Source of the DNA: Amaurobius ferox
Lineage: Eukaryota > Arthropoda > Arachnida > Araneae > Amaurobiidae
Reading direction: 5' to 3'
DNA: 64,000 nucleotides
NCBI GenBank assembly: GCA_951213105.1
Contig: OX578152.1
Span: 73,933,680 to 73,997,679, forward strand
The position numbers and the translations under genes are program-made. Each line of letters begins with the position of its first letter. The first letter of the stretch is position 1. Under the pieces are notes generated by a model. It searched no databases. It was not told the origin of the DNA and saw nothing but the letters and a program-made list of their open reading frames with translations. Positions 56,228 through 64,000 of this stretch are shown here, one piece after another.

Positions 56228-56316
56228 ATGATGACTGGACGTTTGAAAGACGCAACTTTCTCCAACGACTTCGCCTCTCAGCACGAGATGGCAGCACCAC
56301 AAGGAGTCAGAAGCCT

Positions 56317-56512
56317 TGACACTCCCTTCCTGGTTGACCACAACTGTCCGTCACGCCGAGGCAACACGCCTCCCGGCTCTGACGTCACGCCGAGGCGACA
56401 CGCCTCTCGGCCTCCTCATCAGCGAGGGGAGTGTGCGGCAGCAAAGACATCTATCAAAGATGCCTCACGAGCCAAAACCCGAATTATAAGAACAGAGGAG
56501 GAGCTAGCTTTT
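56317..56512 (+). mobile_element. LTR1 unit 3, left part
   Basis: Same start as the previous LTR. It is broken after 'ggagctagctttt' at 56512 by the 3.17-kb TIR element, and its remainder lies at 59682-59765. Confidence 0.9.
56505..56512. repeat. 8-bp target-site duplication, left
   Basis: tagctttt, repeated at 59682-59689. Neighbouring LTR copies show the uninterrupted tagcttttgctcagtg. Confidence 0.95.
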
Positions 56513-56688
56513 ACGAGCGGATAAATAGCACCGGACCCACTCCGATTCGACCAACAAGGAACCACTACTGACGATGATGCGATTGACGTAGCCGATGACG
56601 TAGGATTCACGTTGATTCTGGTTAGCGGAGTTTTGATTTAGCATTCGCAGCAAATTTAAGTTTCGTGAATTTTTTCTTTTTGAGAAAT

Positions 56689-56980
56689 ATGAATATTGAT
56701 CCAAAGCTTAAGGATGGACCAAACACTTCACAAGCCAAAAACTCACAGAAAACGGAAAAGTTTTCTAAAATGTGCAATTGCAAAAAGATATTTTCCAGTA
56801 AATCTACCTTTTGACAGACATAAAAAAAATGTTCACCAGTTGCTGAAAAAACAAATTATGTTTGTAAAGAAAAAAATTGTAATTTTACAGAACTGAAGTC
56901 GGATGATTTTCGCAATCATTTGCACACTGTTCATGGCATGGAAGAAATAAAACATGATAATGATTTTCAAAATTATTCAG
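56689..56980 (+). pseudogene. Zinc-finger first exon of a transposon gene, broken
   Basis: From ATG at 56689 the frame reads MNIDPKLKDGPNTSQAKN and on to 'MCNCKKIFSSKSTF'. After a one-base shift at ~56811 it continues 'DRHKKNVH', and after a compensating shift at ~56850 'YVCKEKNCNFTELKSDDF' and 'RNHLHTVHG'. Together these form two C2H2-type fingers (C-x-C...H-x4-H and C-x4-C...H-x4-H), a common DNA-binding N-terminus in transposases. The frame meets a good splice donor (attcag|gtatgt, GT at 56981), so it was probably exon 1. No catalytic exon remains. It lies 176 bp inside the left TIR. Confidence 0.6.
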
Positions 56981-56999
56981 GTATGTTCGCATTTTCATA

Positions 57000-57175
57000 A
57001 CTTCTATTTCAATAAGTTTTATTTATTGGTGAATAAAATAAAATAGTTTCACATAAAAATACAAAGAATGGATGAAATGCATGAGATTTTAAAATGTTAC
57101 CTATGTAAGATGAATACAAGATATAACATATTCTCATAGATTAGAAGATATACCCATGCATTTGAGGAAGATTTT
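57000..57175. other. AT-rich interior of TIR element
   Basis: No feature recognised. Confidence 0.4.
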
Positions 57176-57179
57176 CCGT

Positions 57180-58495
57180 ACTACGTACTACAAGTTACAA
57201 CAATTTTTGCCAAAATAAAACAATGACATAATAAATTGAAACTATCTATATGCCCTAAAAATATCAATAATAATAATGACCGTAATTGATATAATCCAGT
57301 CAAAAATGCAATATCAATGAAATTTATTTCATACGTGTACATATCTTTATTATTTAAATCGGAAAAGATTTAATAAAACTCTTCTGCTGCATAAACACAT
57401 TGGATTTAAAACCATTGCTAAATGACATAACATAATTTTCTTCAAATAAATTGGTGGAAGAAATATAGTCTGCATAATGCTATCTCTACGGAAGGTTTAA
57501 TTGCTCGTTTTTAATTAATATCTTAATATTTAGACAACCCCTGGTCTTAGAAACTCGAAACATGTACTAAATTTTAAGTGGGGTTATTCCAATGTCACCC
57601 ATAAAATTTCATTAAATTCGGTTCAGTCATTCTCCCGTGATAACGAGACAGACACACAGATTTTTAATTTTCTTTATATAGATTATGCAATTGCTATGTC
57701 AAAAATATAAAATAACATAAATATGCACATAATTGTGTAAATACAAATTTTAGTACATTCCTACATAAGCTGATAATAATATGTAAGAAAATAACAAAAA
57801 TACAAAATTGAGTAAAATTTTTGAGTGGATAACAATTTTTTCCTAGCTATTGACATATTTACATTTGTCAGCTGAAACATATCGTTTATGAATGACTGAT
57901 TCTGGATTAAAATTATCCAAATGTAGACTTTTAATAGATATAATGCAAGTTTACTCATTTTGCTTATTTTCAATCTATTTCTCTAAATCTATATAAATAA
58001 AATTGAAAATCTGTCTGTATGTGTGTCTCATCATCATGGGAGAACAACTGAACCGAATTTAAATGATATTTTGTAGATAGCCTTGATATATCCTGACTTA
58101 AAATTTAGTCCATGTTTTGAGTTTCTAAGACCAGGGGTTGCCCAGATATTAATTAAAAACGAACAATTAAACCTTTCATATAGCATTAAGCAGATGATAT
58201 TTTTTCTGCCAATTTATTTGAAGAAAATTTTATCATGTCGTTTAGCAACAAATTTAAATTCAATTTGTTTATACGGCAGCTGATTTTTATTAAATCCTTT
58301 CCGATTTAAATAATAAAGATATATATATATATATATAAAATAAATTTCACCGATATTGCATTTTTGACTGGATTATATCAATTATGGTCTTCAGGTTTAA
58401 ACATTATTATTATTGATATTCTCAGTTTATTATGTCATTGTTTTATTTTTGCAAAAATTTTTGAAACTCATATATTGTACGTAGTACCGAGTAAT
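57180..58495. repeat. ~490-bp inverted repeat
   Basis: The left arm (about 57180-57685) and right arm (about 57985-58495) are reverse complements with indels. Shared blocks include 'tctatataaataaaattgaa', 'ttttagtccatgttttgagt', 'ttcgtttttaatta' and 'gactggattatatcaatta'. The ~300-bp spacer is AT-rich. The outward phrase tctatataaataaaa plus 'tctgtctgtatgtgtgtctc' recalls non-autonomous Helitron-type ends, but I see no CTRR end and do not claim that class. Confidence 0.75.
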
Positions 58496-58526
58496 CTCCT
58501 ACAAATGCATGGATATGCCTTCTACT

Positions 58527-58679
58527 CAGTGGCTTATTCTGACTCTAAAAAGTGGGGGGGGGGGGGGCAACTGTTTAGCATGTGCTTATGCCAGGGTTAT
58601 TTTAAATGAAAAATACGCATAACAATAAAAAGCCTTGAAAAGTAGGGGGCCTGCCCCCCCCCCCAAGCATACGCTGCTG
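58527..58679 (+). mobile_element. 153-bp hAT-type MITE
   Basis: The ends are imperfect inverted repeats (CAGTGGCTTATTCT and, inverted, CAGCAGCGTATGCT), followed inward by G/C runs. An exact 8-bp duplication, cttctact, lies at 58519-58526 and 58680-58687. CAG-type ends with an 8-bp duplication fit the hAT superfamily. Confidence 0.85.
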
Positions 58680-58687
58680 CTTCTACT

Positions 58688-58850
58688 CTATGAGAATATA
58701 AGCAGTACAAGTATATTAGCACATATTTTGGCATATATTGGAATCAATTACGGCCTTTTAGGTTTTAAGATTACGGAATTATTGATATTTTCAATTTATT
58801 GCGTCGTCTGTTTTATTTTGGTAAAGATTTTAGAAACTCATAAGTTGTAG
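58688..58850 (+). repeat. Third copy of the inverted-repeat arm (direct)
   Basis: Resembles 58365-58490 ('ggaatcaattacggccttt', 'ttattgatattttcaattta', 'agaaactcata') in the same orientation, more diverged. Confidence 0.6.
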
Positions 58851-58859
58851 TATGGGTCC

Positions 58860-59340
58860 TATACAGTTTTAGCTCTTTTATTTTGCATATATTTATTCAA
58901 CTTCATATATTTTGTAAATTTGTTTACAAACAAGACCAGGACATTTTATTCTTCAGATCTGCTCGTGAAGATAATTTTGTATAGCTAGAACAGATATTCT
59001 TAAACTTCTTTTTAGGAGCATTAAATTAAATATTTTGATAGAATATTTTGATTAACAATGTCATTTAGTATATTATAGGAATTTGCACATGATTGTGAAT
59101 TTTAAATTGAACTTGACAACTTGAATGTTACAAAGAACAATGTTTCATTTTGACAATCTAATTAATGCATGACTAATAAAAGGAGATTGGTTTTGTGAGT
59201 TGCATAATATAAAGAAAGCAAATAATTTTTAAATTGCATCTATGTAAAACAATTTTTCAAATGGGGAAAATTGGTTAGGTGCTATTAACACATGGTTCTC
59301 AAAATGACTAAATTATATCTATATACCACATCTAGCCATC
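58860..59340. other. AT-rich interior of TIR element
   Basis: No feature recognised. Confidence 0.4.
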
Positions 59341-59625
59341 AATTATAGAGTGCTATTCTATGCTATCCAATAATACGAAGGAAATTTAAATATATTTAAA
59401 TCTCCTTGAATAATACCGAGATCGTAATTAAAACAAAATACTCCTTGCACAGGCGTAGTTCATTTTAAGCATCAACTATAACTTAGAATTTAATATTCTG
59501 AACTATCTAATAATACTAGTATACGGTAGTAAATCAGCTGAGTGATGATGAGTTCGTATTATAAACTACCATCTCCGTGCACAGGCGCAGTTCTCTGAAG
59601 CTACTACTGGTCGTCGATATTGACG
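59340..59625 (+). repeat. Sub-terminal degenerate direct repeats
   Basis: 'tccttgcacaggcgtagttc' near 59442 and 'tccgtgcacaggcgcagttc' near 59573, with 'ctatctaataatac'/'ctatccaataatacg' preceding. Repeats next to a TIR can be transposase-binding sites; this is inference. Confidence 0.6.
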
Positions 59626-59681
59626 TTGGGTGACGTCACATCATGACATCGGAGTGGGTCCGGTGCTATTTATCCGCTCGT

Positions 59682-59689
59682 TAGCTTTT
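59682..59689. repeat. 8-bp target-site duplication, right
   Basis: tagctttt, matching 56505-56512. Confidence 0.95.
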
Positions 59690-59765
59690 GCTCAGTGATT
59701 ATAATGTCGGTCTACGGTGCATCAGGTCCCTGGTTCGGGACCACGGCGACGCTCAATCGCCACAA
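59690..59765 (+). mobile_element. LTR1 unit 3, right part
   Basis: Continues the interrupted LTR to its CA end (CTCAATCGCCACA). The next 56 bp (59766-59821, starting atatggcgacattatacc) matches nothing else here. Confidence 0.85.
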
Positions 59766-59821
59766 TATGGCGACATTATACCATATGGCCGCTGCGAGCA
59801 TGCTTGTCTCCGTCATCCGTA

Positions 59822-60281
59822 ATCTTTGCGAAATGGCCCGCAAAAATTCTCTGTATCCACTCTAGATGAAAAACTAATTGACCAAATTTCACAAAATTTA
59901 GTACATACGTCACTTGTGGGATACGCTGGTGCTGATTAGATTTTGGTACGATTCGGGAAAGAACCAGCCTTTTAAAAAATAGCTCGCAAAAATCTTAAAT
60001 AAAAGACTACGTCTGCTAAAATGTATCAATTAAATGCTTGTTTTATACGTAATTTTTGACAAGAAAAATAATATGACCAACCCCATTACTCTAACCGTTA
60101 TCAAGATACTAAAGTTTTTTCGTATTTTTATTACACCGCCTTTGAAAAAATGTCCAGTTACCAAATAAAAACAAAAATTGAATTAAAAGTGCGAATTCGG
60201 TATTATTTAGTGCAATTAAATTCAATTTAATGAATTATTAAAGGAATAAAGAAAAAATTAATTTGAGTCTGTAGGGAAAGT
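59822..60281 (-). repeat. HR-A 5' portion including the 425-bp duplicate, right copy
   Basis: 59822-60246 duplicates 48136-48560. The repeat then continues through its start at 60281 (ACTTTCCCTACAGACTC on the minus strand) to the leader near 60302. It therefore supplies the end missing from 47856-48560. Confidence 0.95.
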
Positions 60282-60304
60282 GATGTGCTGCCCAGATCAG
60301 ATTT

Positions 60305-60768
60305 TTTCGATTCTTTCCAGAACAAACACAGATACTCGGTCCAAAAGTACGATGTAATATTTCATCATTTTGGACTTCAACAAATTATTCCAGGACACCA
60401 TCGACGCTTTTTTTCCGCTATGGCTTTCATGATACGGCGACCCACTTTTGCATCACGATCCATAGATTAAGAACCCCTGAATTAGATGCTTTGTAATTAG
60501 CTCTTTCGTTTATTTCGCTTTGTTGCCGAGTTTGTTATACCAACGTTCAAAATTCTCCGCTAAGGTCGCTCCGAAAATTTTTTTCGATCGAGCGCTTACA
60601 ATAACAGACTTCACGTGCACACTCACAGACTTTTCCTTAAGAACGTTCCCAGGAATACTGTATTTATTCCAAATAATTCACCTTCCTCACTTTAAGTGCA
60701 CATGACATTTTTTATTTTTATTTTCTTTTTTAATAATTAAAAAACAAGAAAATAAATATTACACTAAA
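60305..60768. other. Spacer
   Basis: Short frames only. Moderately less AT-rich, but no domain was recognised. Confidence 0.4.
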
Positions 60769-60769
60769 A

Positions 60770-61781
60770 AAAAATCTGATGTGGGCAGCACATGACTTTT
60801 CTCATATAATGCAATGAATTTGCTAATTTTACAGTTAAAAAAAATCTGATGTGGGCAACACATGACTTTCCTTATATAATGTAATAAATTTACTACTTTT
60901 ACAGTAAAAAAAATAGGTTTTTCTTATAGTAGTAACCTTATAGTAGTTTTTCTTATAGTAGATACTAATAATCTTTCCAAGATATTGAATTTTCGACAAT
61001 TAGTCATCATTTTCATTGATTTAGCGTCATTTTTATCCATTTGGCGAGATTTTCGTTAATTTGGCAACATTTCAAAAAGTCGCCAAGTTGGCGACATTCC
61101 GCCAAATTCGTCGCCAAGCGTGGAGGAAGAAATAAGTTATTCTTACAGCAGGCAAATGACTATTGGCTTTCAAATACAAACGTATTACTCAAAGTATCTT
61201 TTTTCATAAATGGAACGAGCTAGATCCACGAGAATGATGTCACCTAATTTATCGTATGGTATTACATATGAAAAGTGAACATGTTTCTCAATAGGAAGTT
61301 TTTTTTTTTTTATTTTATATGACTTTTTGATAATTTTTTTGAAAAATGTGCAATATCTCGAGAACGGTTCATGTTAACGTTCTAAAATTTATGCCAATCG
61401 TTTTCTAATGAAAAATTACATAAGAAATGTCTATTTGCGGAACTTTATTTGTGGTTTTGATTTTTTGACGATTTTTTTCAAAATTTCATTCGAAAATTTA
61501 GGGGGGGTTGTGCACATTCGATTGCGTATAAAAACAATAGGCTTCCAGAGTTTATGGATTGTGATTTTTGTACCAAATTTGGTTCGAATCGGTCCATTCG
61601 TTCGTCAGTTATCGTCTCCACAGACTCACTGACACACACACACACACACGCACACACAGACATCCCTTCAAAAATGTTTGATTCGTGATCAGGGATGCTT
61701 GAAACGTGATCTCCCGTCGAAAACTCGAATTCTCGACCCCGTCAAAATACTTTCCTTATACATTATGTATATAAGGAAAGT
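60770..61781 (+). repeat. HR-B copy with a duplicated start and an insertion
   Basis: The leader and start occur twice (acatgacttttctcatataa at ~60788; catgactttccttatataat at 60861). The element ends in a perfect hairpin at 61749-61781 (actttccttatacat, closed by tatataaggaaagt). Between ~60940 and 61275 an LTR2-like fragment interrupts it. Confidence 0.8.
60960..61125 (-). repeat. LTR2 5'-end fragment
   Basis: 'aaaagtcgccaagttggcga' and 'aatttggcaacattt' match the start of LTR2 (35930-35998) in the minus orientation. Confidence 0.5.
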
Positions 61782-61789
61782 AAAAATAT

Positions 61790-62365
61790 TTGTGAGTAAA
61801 ACGCTATGAATCAAGTCTTTCTCATAATTTTGTCGATTGATTTCTACTGAAAATCGCCTGTTACGCAACACCATGTGGCGGCAGAAAATCGAACGACCTC
61901 GCATTAGGAAAAACGTCCGGCATAAATTGGGTTCCGTTGCCATTGATTTAGAAGAAAAATTACATGAAATTGCTTCCACGAGCTCCGATATGATAAGAGG
62001 GCCATAAAATAAGCAAAAGAATTCAAAAGATGGAATTTCCTCGGTTTCAGGAAATTGGTTATACATTTTCTGGATATTTAACGACTGGCAGGAAATCTAA
62101 TAAAGAATGGAGTAATCTCAAATACGCAATTTCGGAGCAACGTTGAAGAGAATCTACTAAATAATAAAATAAATAAAACTTTTGAGTTACATTTGCCAGA
62201 CATTTCATATTTCCATTATTTTTAAATTATTTTCATATACACTCTTGGTTTCTTTTCCAAACATTTGCATACGCATACTATTAAATAGAAGATTATTTAA
62301 ATTAAATAGTAATTAAAGCTTTTACTTCAGCGAAATTGATAGATTAAAAACTTTGTTAAACACAG
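61790..62365. other. Spacer
   Basis: A 125-codon minus frame (61689-62066) overlaps the HR-B end and has no recognised domain. Confidence 0.4.
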
Positions 62366-62369
62366 CATA

Positions 62370-63530
62370 AAACAAGAAATTTATAAAGGAGTCTTTATAT
62401 GGTGGCAATGAGGTGTACACACTTCATTTTTGAAGGAGCAATTAAGCATTTTTATTCTCTTTTGCATACTCATTTTATACAGTCATGCGAATTTTAGGAA
62501 AACCGGATGTGTCATCTCCAAAACCGAAAATCCTTAATATTTCCTTTATTTTTCAATTGTTTTCTTGATTTCTCTTCCAAACATTTACATTCGCATACTA
62601 TTAAATAAAAAATTATTTAAATTTAATAGTAATTGAAATTTTTACTTCGAAAAATGTTAGATTAAAAACTGTTACAAAAACAGAATAAAACAAAAAATTT
62701 ATTAAGGGAACTTCATATGGTAGCAAGTGGTGCGTACACTTCATTTATGACAGAAAAATTAAGCATTTTTATTCTCTTTTGCATACTTATTTCGTATAGT
62801 CATACGAATTTTCGGAAAACGGGAAGTGTCATATCCAAAACCAAAAACCCTTAGTGATCCCCCCTCCCCACCAACCTGGAATTCGATGCAGCCGTCATCT
62901 AAACTTTATCTATATAGCCAATCCTGAAAAATAAATATTTCAAGAAAATTTTTTGATCCGGATGTGGAAATCTTTAGTGAATCATCATTCGCCTTCGGAA
63001 TTTTATGCTGAATCCATATCAGTCATTATCTACGCTATACTATTAGAGCAGATACCGAAAAACAGATGTTTCAAAAGGAATATAAATTTTTGAGTCGGCA
63101 TCGTCAGAACTGGAGGTGGAAATCCTTAGCGAGTCTCTTTACATCCTCCAGAATTCGATGCCGAATTCATATCAGTGATTATTTAAGCGCTATATATAGC
63201 CAATGCTGAGAAATAGATGTTTAAAAAAAAATTTGTACCGGAAATGAAAATTCTTAGTTAATCACGCTACTTCCTCTAGAATTTGATGATGAATCCAGTT
63301 ATCATCTAAGCTCTATCTATAGCCAACCTTAAGAAAGAGATGTTTTAAATAAAATGAAAAATTTTTAACAGGAAATGAAAAAGGAACTGTAAGTGGAAAT
63401 CCTTAGTAAACCCACGATTCCCCTCCTGAATTTGAAGGCAAATTCAAATCCACCATCATCTGAACTCTATCTATAGTTGAGAAATAGATGTTGCGAGGAA
63501 AATATTTCGTAAAAATAATAGCATGGCAAA
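62370..63530 (+). repeat. Repeat M, second array
   Basis: The leader block is itself duplicated (tattaaatagaagattattt-type at ~62279 and ~62600). About five degenerate monomers follow with 'gaattcgatgc', 'atatcagt.att', 'tctatctatagcc' and 'gagaaatagatgtt'. It is a counterpart of 1060-2135, in the same orientation. Confidence 0.6.
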
Positions 63531-63539
63531 ATTTTTGCC

Positions 63540-64000
63540 ACCAACAAATTAGTAAAGATCAGCTGGTTTCGAAACCAAAAAGAAAAACAGAAATGACGAA
63601 GCAACTACAGCAGCACATACAACGTCTTGCTTTAGTTGGTGTGTTTGATGTATTTTTATCCTGAAGAAGGAGGCTGTTTCTTGCCTCCAAAACGAGTCGA
63701 TCAACTAATTTGTTTTATGATATGAAGTGTTTAATTTTCAGAGAAATTATTGTAATTTTTTAATTTGAGATTTTGACATATAAGAATATTTTAAGACCCC
63801 CAGAATACATTTTGAACAATTTGGGGGAAATGTCCATTTGTGCGTCTGCGAGGTGTGGATATGATAACTCAAAAACGAATATTCGTACCGATCTGAAATT
63901 TTATGTGTGGATACCAGGGGTTAGTTTTTTCAGCATTTTGCAAAATCATTTACTGAATTTCTGGCTGCAAAGCAAAAGTCATCAGACTGACATTTTTTAT
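63540..64000. other. Spacer with a hammerhead-like or Penelope-like motif
   Basis: 'cctgaagaaggaggctg', a T-rich loop and 'gcctccaaaacgagtc' at 63659-63701 form a 6-bp stem framed by CTGAAGA and AAAACG. This recalls the degenerate hammerhead-like motifs of some Penelope-like retroelements. No coding region remains. The last 200 bp ('ctcaaaaacgaatattcgta') look repeat-like, but no partner was found. Confidence 0.3.

Larger units (their letters stand above)
56513..59681. mobile_element. 3169-bp DNA element with 34-bp TIRs and 8-bp TSD
   Basis: Both ends read acgagcggataaatagcacc, continuing as 'ggacccactccgat', a perfect 34-bp inverted repeat (56513-56546 and 59648-59681). The 8-bp duplication suits hAT, P or related superfamilies. 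The TIR itself is unlike the CAG-type hAT ends of the MITE inside it, so I leave the superfamily open. It holds a broken zinc-finger exon near the left end, later insertions in the middle and degenerate sub-terminal repeats at the right, and looks like a defective derivative. Confidence 0.9.

Noticed and set aside
57180..58495. Firm Helitron call
   Set aside because: Only a vague resemblance of the arm end; no CTRR terminus, no Rep/helicase, and the structure is an inverted repeat.
61689..62066. 125-codon minus frame as a gene
   Set aside because: Overlaps the HR-B terminal hairpin and shows no domain.

Overview
The window reads as AT-rich intergenic or intronic DNA from an arthropod-like animal genome. 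The Tc1/mariner families, the tRNA- and 5S-derived SINEs and an I/R1-like LINE together suggest a chelicerate such as a spider, but no host marker gene confirms this, so the organism is inference. I find no convincing host protein-coding gene. Almost everything recognisable is mobile or repetitive DNA, often nested, and the only long intact reading frames belong to one LINE.

Layout. 1-5.3 kb: a hairpin-ended repeat (HR-B), degenerate monomers, 67-bp and 30-bp tandem repeats and two inverted-repeat elements. 6-13.5 kb: dispersed repeats (called V and U here), a tRNA-type SINE, a decayed Tc1 transposase between inverted arms, a chimeric SINE, a first HR-A copy and a 220-bp tandem array. 13.8-20.5 kb: a hAT-like transposase relic, a 5'-truncated LINE copy, a solo-LTR-like element, a Tc1 element nested in HR-A, and a more unique stretch with a TATA-like box and a possible splice donor. 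21-26.2 kb: a SINE with a long fold-back tail, HR-A, a third Tc1 relic, a second SINE family, and a complete 5S-plus-tRNA chimeric SINE with target-site duplications. 26-48 kb: AT-rich spacer, many HR-A copies, LTR fragments, MITE-like elements and tandem repeats.

The most informative part is 48.1-60.3 kb. A 425-bp direct duplication (48136-48560 and 59822-60246, two substitutions, no indels) brackets 11.26 kb of nested insertions. Short LTR units lie head to head around a palindrome at 55825/55826. The minus-strand unit carries a complete LINE (48829-55630) with intact ORF1 and ORF2 and an exact 16-bp target-site duplication. The plus-strand array is split by a 3.17-kb element with 34-bp terminal inverted repeats and an exact 8-bp duplication; that element holds a broken zinc-finger exon, a large inverted repeat and a small hAT-type MITE.

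Functional links. The last ~65 bases of the LINE resemble the tails of the SINEs and of a ~60-bp insertion with its own duplication, which suggests that this LINE lineage mobilises them by 3'-tail recognition. One SINE body occurs behind two different RNA polymerase III promoters: a tRNA type with A and B boxes, and a 5S rRNA type. The family names HR-A, HR-B, U, V, M, LTR1 and LTR2 are labels used only in this annotation.
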